NCBI GenBank assembly: GCA_019307165.1
Contig: JAFDKD010000059.1
Span: 1 to 10,883, forward strand
Length of the DNA stretch: 10,883 bases
Source: Deltaproteobacteria bacterium
Lineage (GTDB): Bacteria > Desulfobacterota > DSM-4660 > Desulfatiglandales > Desulfatiglandaceae
Direction: 5' to 3'
The notes beneath the pieces were generated by a model. That model had not been told where the DNA came from, ran no database searches, and saw nothing but the letters and a program-made list of their open reading frames with translations. Shown here piece after piece: positions 1 to 6,984 of the stretch (its first letter is position 1; each line of letters starts with the position of its first letter). Position numbers and translations under genes: made by a program.

Positions 1-20
1 CGTCCCCGCACACCCCCCAG

Positions 21-51
21 TCGTCCCCGCATGAATTTGGCGGGGACCCAG
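21..51 (+). repeat. REP-like palindromic repeat, copy A
   Basis: A perfect 8-bp inverted repeat (GTCCCCGC at 23-30, GCGGGGAC at 40-47) encloses a 9-nt loop. The 31-nt unit is repeated in opposite orientation at 95-125 with 26 of 31 positions identical. Two of the differences form compensatory base-pair changes in the stem. The first ten bases of the window (1-10, CGTCCCCGCA) repeat the start of this unit (22-31), so a further truncated copy may begin at the window edge. The location is intergenic, downstream of the last gene of the operon. It resembles the short CG-rich intergenic REP-type palindromes common in proteobacterial genomes. A role in mRNA 3' end protection or termination is possible but not shown. 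Confidence 0.65.
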
Positions 52-94
52 CAATCATATCAAATCAAAATACAAATCCTTCCATTCAGGTCCT

Positions 95-125
95 CTGGAT
101 TCCCGCCAAATGCATGCGGGAATGA
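95..125 (-). repeat. REP-like palindromic repeat, copy B (inverted relative to copy A)
   Basis: The stem is ATTCCCGC (99-106) with GCGGGAAT (116-123) around a 9-nt loop. Read on the minus strand it aligns without gaps to copy A at 21-51. Stem pairs 1 and 3 change from G-C to A-T and from C-G to T-A, so pairing is fully kept. The two copies face each other about 43 bp apart, an arrangement like a BIME (paired, oppositely oriented REP units). Whether a genome-wide family exists cannot be seen from this window alone. Confidence 0.65.
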
Positions 126-136
126 CAGGTTGATTC

Positions 137-155
137 CCCGCCGTCCTTGTGCGGG
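137..155. repeat. degenerate third palindrome of the REP-like cluster
   Basis: CCCGC (137-141) and GCGGG (151-155) form a 5-bp stem with a 9-nt loop, the same loop length as copies A and B. The loop sequence differs, so this may be a decayed copy or a chance CG-rich hairpin. It lies 42 bp downstream of the stop codon of the DUF6178 gene (in the direction of transcription). Confidence 0.35.
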
Positions 156-168
156 CACACCTTGTTTT

Positions 169-196
169 ACTGACACCTGAACACTGACACCTGATG
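169..196. repeat. 14-bp tandem duplication next to the DUF6178 stop codon
   Basis: ACTGACACCTGA occurs at 169-180 and again at 183-194. With the two following bases it forms two adjacent 14-bp units that differ only at the last two positions. The array stops one base before the stop codon of the minus-strand gene (198-200). It looks like slippage-prone simple sequence. No function is evident. Confidence 0.6.
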
Positions 197-197
197 T

Positions 198-1913
198 TCA
201 ATCGTTTTCCGAATCGGTGGTTTCAATGGTGATGTAGAGCGAAAATTTTTCACTCAGGTCGTCAAGGGAGATGCGTTCGTATTCCACGACGAATTCCCCC
301 CAGAGAAGTTCCAGCGTCTCCTTGAGAACGGCGGTAGCTTCAGCGTCCGACGCAGCGGCATAGGACAGAAAGAGGTCTACGAATTGTTTTTCGACGCCGG
401 GCATCCCATAGGGCGGCTCTGCCCGCTCGCCTCTTATGCGGGCAAACAGGCGTTGGGCCCGGGCAATGGATATGCCCGAAAAAGAGGGCGCCATATCCAG
501 GGACAGGCGGGCCCACAAATTAAACAGGAGTTGATGGAAGGCGATCTCGGACGACCCGGCCGTTCGGACGTCAATCCGGAACCGGGATGCCAGTTGCTCC
601 AGCAGACCGTCCAGCACCATCAGCCTGCGGAGGGTTGTCAGACAGGCCCCCACTTCGGAAAGCCACTCGAAGTCCTTGAAGGGCTCGTCCTCGTCCATGC
701 GCGTGTGCAGACGCGGTCTCTTCTGCAACAGGCCCAGAAGCGTTCCCCCCCAAGCCTCTCCCCAGAAATCGGTATCCCGCCCCTGTCCCATGAACCAGCT
801 CCCCCGCACCCATCTTTCCGCTTCCCACCCCAGCTTCAACGGGATGCCGACGCCGACGCGAAACAGGGTGACAAGCGAATGTCGCCGCAACAATCGTTCG
901 GCAGCGGCAATGTCGTGGCCGCATAGCCTTTCGATGGCCAGATTTACGTATCCGGCGGCCCTGTTGCTGATTTTGACAAGGATCGCCAGTTCGGGGGCGG
1001 GGGTCCCCTCGGCCGAAAAAATCTGATTGCACAGGCCCGCGAACTCCAGACGGATTCGATCGAGAAACAAGGGGTGGGATATCCTTGAAACGACATCCGT
1101 GAGCAGATTGCGGGTCCCGGCATGGGCCAGGGGGGAAGCGGGCGCCATCAACCGGCTTTCCTCGGTCAACAAAACAGTCTTGTTTTCGTCCCCATTTTCG
1201 ACCTGGAGGTCCTCGGGATCGAGAGGCGCATATACGGACAATGCCTCGTCATAGGGGAGAAACCCCTGCTCGGCCAATCGAACATTGCGGACGCGATACA
1301 TCTGCTCTTCCATCTCGGCGGGCAGGACCCCGCTCAGACCTAACAGCAGGGCCTGATAACGCTCTAAGCTCTCGTCCGCCATTTCCCTCAACATACGCTC
1401 CACGGTCTCGCGGTGGTCCGGATCCAATACCCTGATGTAGAATATCTCGTCCAGGCTGAAGAACCCGTCAGGCAGGTCCAGGAGTTCTTCTTGATTCTCG
1501 ATTACGATTACTTCCGTGATGTGGAACAGGTGAAAATAAGCCAGGGCCTGGCCATCGCTGAACAGCCATTTGACGAGACGTTTTCTATCGGCCTGCTCGA
1601 GCCGGCCGAGCCAAAGGGAGCTTTTGGCCACGTCCATGCGGTCTTTCAACCAGAGTTCCATGTCCAGCAGATAGCGCCATTGGTCGGTGGAGGCCAATTG
1701 GAGTACGGGGAGGCAATCGTCGTCGCCGACTTGTTTGACAAGCCAGAAAAAGTCCTGAGGAGGGAGGCCATGAACCACCGCCGTCGGATTTTCGCTTTCC
1801 AGAATCCGGTTGACGATCTCCCGGCCGGGCAGCCCGTCAAGCGTCTTCAAAACGGGACTAAAGTCCGTTGGCACGGGTTCGAGACCGCGCGATTCGGGCT
1901 TGTCAAAATCCAT
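198..1913 (-). CDS. DUF6178 family protein, function unknown
   Basis: I recognise this as a DUF6178-type protein, a family without a known function, found mainly in Deltaproteobacteria-like genomes. It is about 571 residues, acidic and soluble: I see no signal peptide or membrane segment. It is rich in Leu, Glu and Asp, with helical repeats in the N-terminal half. The conserved-looking stretch near the N-terminus runs LPPQDFFWLVKQVGDDDC, followed by STDQWRYLLDMELWLKDR. The frame opens at a TTG (1937) preceded by AAGG only 4 nt away. I prefer the ATG at 1913, eight codons downstream, with GAG 9 nt upstream. It is the last gene of the five-gene run, 72 bp after the DUF4340 stop with this start, so it is probably co-transcribed. 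Its cytoplasmic nature beside an ABC system may mean an accessory role, but that is inference; it may simply be a neighbour. Confidence 0.8.
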   Translation of the reverse strand: MDFDKPESRGLEPVPTDFSPVLKTLDGLPGREIVNRILESENPTAVVHGLPPQDFFWLVKQVGDDDCLPVLQLASTDQWRYLLDMELWLKDRMDVAKSSLWLGRLEQADRKRLVKWLFSDGQALAYFHLFHITEVIVIENQEELLDLPDGFFSLDEIFYIRVLDPDHRETVERMLREMADESLERYQALLLGLSGVLPAEMEEQMYRVRNVRLAEQGFLPYDEALSVYAPLDPEDLQVENGDENKTVLLTEESRLMAPASPLAHAGTRNLLTDVVSRISHPLFLDRIRLEFAGLCNQIFSAEGTPAPELAILVKISNRAAGYVNLAIERLCGHDIAAAERLLRRHSLVTLFRVGVGIPLKLGWEAERWVRGSWFMGQGRDTDFWGEAWGGTLLGLLQKRPRLHTRMDEDEPFKDFEWLSEVGACLTTLRRLMVLDGLLEQLASRFRIDVRTAGSSEIAFHQLLFNLWARLSLDMAPSFSGISIARAQRLFARIRGERAEPPYGMPGVEKQFVDLFLSYAAASDAEATAVLKETLELLWGEFVVEYERISLDDLSEKFSLYITIETTDSEND

Positions 1914-1939
1914 TGAATTTTTCTCGGACTCAACCAATC

Positions 1940-1975
1940 TGCCTTTTCAACCTCGACCTTAACTTCAGCCTTAAC
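1940..1975 (-). repeat. 12-bp periodic degenerate repeat ahead of the DUF6178 gene
   Basis: On the minus strand three successive 12-mers read GTTAAGGCTGAA, GTTAAGGTCGAG and GTTGAAAAGGCA. The first two match at 9 of 12 positions; the third has decayed. The array fills the gap between the DUF4340 stop and the DUF6178 start and supplies AAGG motifs that could serve as Shine-Dalgarno sequence for the alternative TTG start at 1937. This is a direct observation; a role in setting expression of the downstream gene is inference. Confidence 0.45.
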
Positions 1976-1985
1976 CTGTTTTCCC

Positions 1986-3098
1986 CTATTTCCCCACCAA
2001 TTTATCGGCATCCGTGACAAAGGCATCGTGCTGCCATTTGGGCACCGTAAAGAGCCAGGGGATCAGGCGCGCGTTCAATTCCTTTGCCTCGCGTGCCCGC
2101 GTCTCGGCGCCCTTTTTGCGATCGGACGTTTTTTCGTCGTCGGGCCCGGAAGTCTCGTCCCCGCCGACGTCCTCCGAATATTTCACTTCGATGCGCAGGA
2201 TACATTTTCCGGACGCCTGACAGCCGGGACCGGGATAGATGCGATACCGCATGCCGTCAAACAGGCTGTATTCCAGTACCGGTCTTTCGGCGGGCGCCGA
2301 CTTGGAAACCAGATTCATGGGGGCCACGTCCTCAAGACGCAGCGAGGCCAGGGCCCCCGCCAGCTTATCGACGACGGCGGTTGTTAAGGGTCTACCCACG
2401 GCTGGGCCTGAAAGTTTGAAATTTTCGTCTTCCCGCCCCCGCGCCAGAGCGTAATCCCGATTCGCGCCTTTATCGGACAGACACGCGATTTTCCGGACCT
2501 GGTTCGCGGGCACGCTTACCACCGTATTGTCCAGCCACGCGGCGGCATACGCATCAAAGCCTGCAAAATGGGCATCGACGAGATAAACCGTCTCATTCTC
2601 ATCCAGTCGAACGTATCGGCTGTCGGGCCTGGCCCTTTCATCTTCCGGTTTGCGAGTATTCCCCAGAAGGACATCGGCCAATGGCCGGCCTTTGTCGTCC
2701 ACCAGTCGCAGCCGGGTCCCCTTTTGATTCGGCATGGCTTCGGGATCATCCGGTTCCAAGAGGGTAAGTCGCTTCATTGTTTCCCTTGAGGCCTCGAACG
2801 CCCTTCCAATTTTCGCCGCCTTGAGTTCCTTTACCAGATTTGCGATTTTGGAGAAATCGGCGGGATAATCAGACCGCTCCTTCACCACCCAGCCGTCTTC
2901 GAGTCTGGTCAGGGAAACCCGTTCCCCGGGGCCCTGAAGGGTGATGGCGGCGACCTCGTTGACCGGCAGCCGGGCAAGCAGGGGCGCTCCCAGCCTTCCT
3001 CCGTCCGCTTCCGGCGCTTTGGCGCGAAGCATGAGGAGGCCGATGCCCGTCAGGATTCCCAGAATGACGGCCAGGACGGCAAGGGTTTTTAACTTCAT
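1986..3098 (-). CDS. DUF4340 domain protein, membrane-anchored
   Basis: This 370-residue protein has one N-terminal membrane anchor (about residues 5-24, rich in Leu, Val, Ile and Gly) followed by a large domain expected outside the cytoplasm. The domain fits DUF4340: an early segment LPVNEVAAITLQGPGERVSLTR with a WVVKE strand, then VDDKGRPLADVLLGNT and RYVRLDENETVYLVD, then the late AAWLDNTVV motif. A highly charged Lys/Glu/Asp-rich segment lies around residues 315-340. DUF4340 proteins are typically encoded next to GldG-like proteins in ABC loci and have no established biochemical role. The ATG overlaps the stop of the upstream GldG-like gene (ATGA, 3095-3098), so translation is probably coupled. 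It is likely an extracytoplasmic partner of the GldG-like protein; this is inferred from gene order and topology. Confidence 0.85.
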   Translation of the reverse strand: MKLKTLAVLAVILGILTGIGLLMLRAKAPEADGGRLGAPLLARLPVNEVAAITLQGPGERVSLTRLEDGWVVKERSDYPADFSKIANLVKELKAAKIGRAFEASRETMKRLTLLEPDDPEAMPNQKGTRLRLVDDKGRPLADVLLGNTRKPEDERARPDSRYVRLDENETVYLVDAHFAGFDAYAAAWLDNTVVSVPANQVRKIACLSDKGANRDYALARGREDENFKLSGPAVGRPLTTAVVDKLAGALASLRLEDVAPMNLVSKSAPAERPVLEYSLFDGMRYRIYPGPGCQASGKCILRIEVKYSEDVGGDETSGPDDEKTSDRKKGAETRAREAKELNARLIPWLFTVPKWQHDAFVTDADKLVGK

Positions 3099-4984
3099 CG
3101 TATTTTCATCCGTTTTTGCCGGTACAGGGCAAAAAAGATCCCTGCAATCGCGATCAAGAGCGGCATGAGAAACAGATTGATCGCCTTGAGCCGGTTGCCC
3201 AACGACTCGATATCGGCGCGGAGGTTTTTCCTGACCTGCTTCAGTTCACGTCTGATCGTATGCCGTTCCGCCTTGAACCGGGCGATTTCCGCCTCCTGTT
3301 CGGGGCTGACGATCAGCCGCTGGGAGTCGTCCTTCCGTTGTTCCAACTCCCTGAGTTTTCGGTTGGTGCGCTCCACTCGATCCAGGAGTTCCTTTTCCTT
3401 TGACAGCCACCGTTCCTGGGCCCGGCGTTCCAGCGCCATGACCGCGGTAAAGGGCCTCTCGAAGGCGCCGCGGGTCCTCAGCCCGATAAGGTTGTCGCTC
3501 CCCGTAAGGATCTCGCAAGCATTGGAGAGGAAATTGAGGTTGTCGTTAAATACCTTGGACATGTCAAAGCCGAGAAAGCGGCTCTTCCGGACATAAAACT
3601 CATCCGCAAGCAGGTCCGCATCGGCCACAACGATCACGGTGGCGCGTTTTTCGCTCTTTTTGAGCCCCTTCGGGCCGCCCGGCGGTTGTTCCTCGTTCTT
3701 GGCCGTGTCCTCCCCGGTGGGCGGTCCGTCGGGAAAGGCCGTCTTGAACAACCCCCGCACCCGAACCGCCAGGTTGAATTCTTTTCCGGCGGAGATGAAG
3801 TCCCGCCGGACGGCCGCGGCCCCGAAAGCGGCCTTGAAGGCATCCGTCAGGGCGGCATGTTTGCCGGACCGTACCAGGGGTTCGAATTCGTGATCGGCGT
3901 CGCCGGATTTCTCGATGGCCCCCGCCACCGGTAAGAGCATGCTTTCCAGTTTCGATGTCAACAGGTCTTCGCGGCTGAAGGCCTCTCCTCTTGCGGATAT
4001 CCACATGGGGTGGTTTTCCACCTGGTTGTTCCGCCCGCGCAGCTTGGTGGCCTGATCCAGATCGGCCACGCCCTTGTCGGGGTCCCATGAAATGCCCCAC
4101 GACGCAAAAAGCGCACTCATGGAAGGCCCGGATGAGCGAGCGAGGGGCTGCCGGGGCTGACTCCTGTCGGAAAGGCAGAAGGGGTCTGCGAAGACCAGGG
4201 CGTTTCCGCCGGCAAGAACATACTGATCCACGGCATACTGAAGGGCGGGGTCGATCTCCCTGGGGTGGAGAATCATCAGGAGATCCAGGCCCGGATCGAT
4301 GGTTTTCGCGGCCAGGTCAACCCTTTCCACCCGGTAGGTCTTTTCAAGTTCCACTACGAAAAACCAGCGCTGCGTGGAGGGACGGCGCTCCATGGGGTTC
4401 ACGGGCTGAGAATCGCCGAAAACCGGCAGGGTGCTGATAATGCCCACACGGCGCTTTTCCACGATCTGGAGTTGATGAATGATGCGCGTCATGTCGTATT
4501 CGAGAAACGTCTCCCGGGTCGGGTCCAGCACGGGGATGGCGGTTTCCCGGTCGGCGAACAGGAACACCAGGCCGCAATAAAGTCTTTCCCCGTCCGACTG
4601 CCCTATCGGCTTCAGTCCGTATTTCCGGGCCCACTCCTCCTCGTCCGAATCGGCCTTGGGGTCGTGAACTTCCACAACCACGCGGCCCCTGCCGGCGCGC
4701 TCGTATTCCGCGAGAAATTCGCGGACCCGGTTCGCGTAAATTTTAAGGCCGCCGGGAAAATTGCGGTTGCTTCGGTTCCAGAAGAACTTGACGGTTACGG
4801 GTTCGACCATTTCCGACAGGATGTTTTTTGTGCCCTCCGACAGGGAATAGACCTTGTCTTCCGTGACGTCCCAACGGATATTGGCATGGGAGACGATCCA
4901 GTTAAGTACGATGAGGATGATCATCAGGAGCAGCAGTCCCGCTGCGGAAGCAAGCCCCTTGGTGATATTCAGCCTTTTTTTCAT
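3095..4984 (-). CDS. GldG-like ABC transporter auxiliary protein
   Basis: A 629-residue protein with a membrane segment at about residues 11-33 and a second at about 601-621 near the C-terminus, so most of it should lie outside the cytoplasm. Just after the first helix is the family hallmark R37-x-D39-x-T41 and YSLS (46-49), followed by a segment like PVTVKFFWNR. This is typical of GldG and related ABC auxiliary proteins with a DUF4350/ThuA-like fold. A Pro/Gly/Lys-rich linker precedes the VVADADLLADEF stretch. Residues about 519-598 are highly charged and predicted to be coiled coil, leading into the last helix. It starts 13 bp after the permease stop; GAGGG overlapping that stop is a plausible ribosome binding site. 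In Bacteroidetes GldG works with GldA and GldF in gliding. Gliding should not be assumed here; the substrate is unknown. Confidence 0.88.
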   Translation of the reverse strand: MKKRLNITKGLASAAGLLLLMIILIVLNWIVSHANIRWDVTEDKVYSLSEGTKNILSEMVEPVTVKFFWNRSNRNFPGGLKIYANRVREFLAEYERAGRGRVVVEVHDPKADSDEEEWARKYGLKPIGQSDGERLYCGLVFLFADRETAIPVLDPTRETFLEYDMTRIIHQLQIVEKRRVGIISTLPVFGDSQPVNPMERRPSTQRWFFVVELEKTYRVERVDLAAKTIDPGLDLLMILHPREIDPALQYAVDQYVLAGGNALVFADPFCLSDRSQPRQPLARSSGPSMSALFASWGISWDPDKGVADLDQATKLRGRNNQVENHPMWISARGEAFSREDLLTSKLESMLLPVAGAIEKSGDADHEFEPLVRSGKHAALTDAFKAAFGAAAVRRDFISAGKEFNLAVRVRGLFKTAFPDGPPTGEDTAKNEEQPPGGPKGLKKSEKRATVIVVADADLLADEFYVRKSRFLGFDMSKVFNDNLNFLSNACEILTGSDNLIGLRTRGAFERPFTAVMALERRAQERWLSKEKELLDRVERTNRKLRELEQRKDDSQRLIVSPEQEAEIARFKAERHTIRRELKQVRKNLRADIESLGNRLKAINLFLMPLLIAIAGIFFALYRQKRMKIR

Positions 4985-4997
4985 ACCGTCAGAGCCC

Positions 4998-5744
4998 TCA
5001 CGATGCCTTGCGGTTCTGTAAAATGACGCCGGTTGCGAAAAGCATGAAGAAAATCACGGAAATATAGTAGCCCACGTCCCGGAGGTCCAGGACGCCGCGC
5101 TCCATGGACGCGAAGTGGTTCATAAAGCTGAATCCCGAGATCACGTCCACAAGCCACGGGGGGGCCCATGAGGCCATCGCATCCGTCACCGGCGGCCATC
5201 CCGCCAGCACGAGGAAAAGACAGATCGTCACGGTAAGGATGAAGCTGATGACCTGATTTCGGGTGGTGGCGGAGGTCATGCTCCCCACGCTCAAATAGGC
5301 GCCGGCCATCAGCAGGCTTCCCAGGTATCCGCAGAAAACGGCCCCCATGTCCGGGTCCCCCAGATAACACACGGTGAGCACCAGGGGAAAGGTCATCAGG
5401 AGCGCAATGCCCACAAAGAGCCAGGCGGCCAGGAACTTGCCGATGACGGCCTCGGCCAGGGTGACGGGCAGGGTGAGGAGCAGTTCAAGGGTGCCCGTTC
5501 TCCTTTCCTCCGCCCAGAGGCGCATGGCCACCGAAGGCATCAGGAATAGGAAGATCCAGGGATGCCATTGGAAAAAGGATCGAAGGTCGGCCTGTCCCAT
5601 TTCATAAAACCGGCTCACATAAAAAGTGAAAAACCCGCAAAGCAGCAGAAAGAAGACAATGAAGACGTAGGCCACGGGAGAGCCGTAATAACCGGCCAAT
5701 TCCCTCCTGACAATGGCGAGGGTATTTCTCGTAAATCCGCTCAT
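4998..5744 (-). CDS. ABC-2 type permease, GldF-like
   Basis: A 248-residue integral membrane protein with about six hydrophobic segments, matching the ABC-2 permease fold. The N-terminus (TRNTLAIVRRELAGYYGSP) enters the first helix at about residue 23. After the second helix comes the hallmark EERRTGTLELLLTLPV (79-94), the cytoplasmic coupling segment typical of GldF/NosY-like permeases. A later segment (WLVDVISGFSFMNHFASMERGVLDLRDVGYY) is also characteristic of the family. Its ATG overlaps the stop of the ATPase gene (ATGA, 5741-5744), with GAGG 8 nt upstream, so the two are translationally coupled and should form one transporter as a homodimeric permease with two ATPases. The transported substrate is unknown. 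Confidence 0.9.
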   Translation of the reverse strand: MSGFTRNTLAIVRRELAGYYGSPVAYVFIVFFLLLCGFFTFYVSRFYEMGQADLRSFFQWHPWIFLFLMPSVAMRLWAEERRTGTLELLLTLPVTLAEAVIGKFLAAWLFVGIALLMTFPLVLTVCYLGDPDMGAVFCGYLGSLLMAGAYLSVGSMTSATTRNQVISFILTVTICLFLVLAGWPPVTDAMASWAPPWLVDVISGFSFMNHFASMERGVLDLRDVGYYISVIFFMLFATGVILQNRKAS

Positions 5745-6697
5745 GGCTCGTCCTCGCCCATGTCGTCCGTGGTCACCAGGCGGAAGACGGCATCCAGTCG
5801 GCCCTCTTCCACCTGAAACGCCTCCACCGGTCGACGTCTGTCCATAAAATAGGAAAGCACGGCTTCCCCGGGCGGGACCCCCTTTTCCTCCGGATAAACC
5901 CTGATGGTGATATGGGAATCCGTTTCTTCGAGTATCCGGGCATCCGACACCCCCCGCACGTCGATGAGGTCCCGCTTCAGGTCTTCGCCCCCAACCTTTC
6001 GAACCGTGAACCGGACGGCCCCGTGCAGGGACGACCTGGCCTTGAGTTTTTCCGGGGTGTCATCGGCCAGGATGCGTCCGCCGGCGATGATGATGGCTCT
6101 GGTGCAAATCGCGTCCACCTCTTCCAGATTGTGGGTGGACAGGATGATGGCCTTGTCCCGGGCCATCTCCCGGATCATGGCCCTGACCTCATGCTTCTGG
6201 TTGGGGTCGAGTCCGTCCGTAGGTTCGTCCATAACCAGATAGGCAGGGTCGGGAAGGATGCTCTGCGCGAAGCAGACCCGTTGCTTGAAGCCTTTTGACA
6301 GGGTGTTGACGGTCTGATGGCGGACATCCCCCAAAAAGCAGCGTTTAATGGTGTCTTCAACCCGCCGTCCCTTGTTCTTACCCCTGAATCCCCTGATCCC
6401 GGCGACAAAGTCGAGAAAACCGGTAACGGTCATGTCCGGGTACACCGGGGCGTTTTCAGGGAGATAGCCGATCATTTTCCTGGCGGGCAGAGAGTCCTCC
6501 ACAATGTCGTGACCGCCCACGACGACGGTCCCCGACGTGGGTGGCAGAAAGCCTGTGATCATGCGCATGGTGGTCGATTTTCCAGCAGCATTGGGACCCA
6601 GGAATCCCAGCACTTCGCCTTTGTCGACGCTGAATGACACATCGTCCACGGCCGTGTTCAGTCCGAATATCTTGGTCAGATGTCGGGTCTCAATCAT
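5741..6697 (-). CDS. ABC transporter ATP-binding protein, GldA-like
   Basis: A 318-residue cytoplasmic ATPase that would power the permease encoded next. Walker A is GPNAAGKST (34-42), where the common GPNGAGKST has Ala at the fourth position; the essential GK-S/T is intact. The Q-loop region reads YLPENAPVYPDMTV (78-91), with Glu in place of the usual Gln, as is common in GldA-type ATPases. The signature is LSKGFKQRV (133-141), Walker B plus D-loop is LVMDEPTDGLDPNQ (154-167), and the switch His is in STHNLEEV (His189). About 100 residues follow the ATPase core, as in other GldA/CcmA-type subunits. It is the first gene of the operon, with a promoter-like sequence upstream at 6761-6789. The Shine-Dalgarno is weak (GGAA about 15 nt upstream). 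All catalytic motifs are present, so it should be active. Confidence 0.93.
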   Translation of the reverse strand: MIETRHLTKIFGLNTAVDDVSFSVDKGEVLGFLGPNAAGKSTTMRMITGFLPPTSGTVVVGGHDIVEDSLPARKMIGYLPENAPVYPDMTVTGFLDFVAGIRGFRGKNKGRRVEDTIKRCFLGDVRHQTVNTLSKGFKQRVCFAQSILPDPAYLVMDEPTDGLDPNQKHEVRAMIREMARDKAIILSTHNLEEVDAICTRAIIIAGGRILADDTPEKLKARSSLHGAVRFTVRKVGGEDLKRDLIDVRGVSDARILEETDSHITIRVYPEEKGVPPGEAVLSYFMDRRRPVEAFQVEEGRLDAVFRLVTTDDMGEDEP

Positions 6698-6760
6698 AAT
6701 TCAACGCAATTTCCAAGGCTTCAAAGGCAAAACGGCACGAAGGCCGCCGGTTGAAGCGCA

Positions 6761-6789
6761 ACCATACGGAAATCCGGTCCGGGTATCAA
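6761..6789 (-). promoter_or_regulatory. predicted sigma70-like promoter of the ABC operon
   Basis: On the minus strand a -35 box TTGATA (6784-6789, 5 of 6 matches to TTGACA) is followed after exactly 17 bp by a -10 box TATGGT (6761-6766, 4 of 6 matches to TATAAT). Transcription would begin near 6754, giving a leader of about 57 nt before the ATG at 6697. The spacer contains CCGGACCGG, so an additional regulator is possible but not shown. The prediction rests on sequence match and position only. Confidence 0.5.
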
Positions 6790-6845
6790 GCCAAAACGTA
6801 CTGCCCGGATCTTTACTTAGGCGGTGGAAACAGCGAGGGTGGACC

Positions 6846-6938
6846 ATGAGACGAGAGGCCCCTATCTTGACGAAGGAAGCGTTTTCCGAGCCTGAACTGG
6901 GCGTGGTCATGAAGTCGGCCGAATTCGATGATATGTAA
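6846..6938 (+). CDS. doubtful 30-codon ORF on the opposite strand
   Basis: An ATG preceded by a reasonable Shine-Dalgarno (GAGGG, 6 nt away) opens a 30-residue frame beginning MRREAPILTKEAFSEPELGV and ending in FDDM before TAA. It lies in the only long spacer between the two gene groups and is antisense to the presumed leader region. I do not recognise the peptide, there is no hydrophobic segment, and I see no good plus-strand promoter. It may be a small protein, a remnant of a lost gene, or chance. Confidence 0.2.
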   Translation: MRREAPILTKEAFSEPELGVVMKSAEFDDM

Positions 6939-6950
6939 ATGAACCGGGGA

Positions 6951-6984
6951 GAAAAAATACAGGCCTGCGGCGTGACCCGTCAGG
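6951..6984 (-). terminator. possible weak intrinsic terminator after the ArnT-like gene
   Basis: On the minus strand CCTG-A-CGG (6978-6984 region) pairs with CCG-CAGG (6964-6970) around a 6-nt loop, giving a 7-bp GC-rich stem with one bulged A. A run of six T residues follows after a short gap (6952-6957). The hairpin overlaps the TGA stop codon. The gap between stem and T-run makes this a poor match to a classic rho-independent terminator. Confidence 0.33.

Noticed and set aside
1..160. CRISPR array or mobile element end
   Set aside because: The palindromes are oppositely oriented, unevenly spaced and few, with no regular spacers and no transposase or recombinase gene in the window.
4265..5026. 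253-codon plus-strand open frame
   Set aside because: It is antisense to the GldG-like gene and crosses a gene boundary; the peptide has no recognisable domain and the minus-strand frame has clear family motifs.
198..6697. Gliding motility system
   Set aside because: GldA/F/G-like proteins alone are widespread in non-gliding bacteria. No other gliding or type IX secretion gene is present, so only the transporter family resemblance is claimed.
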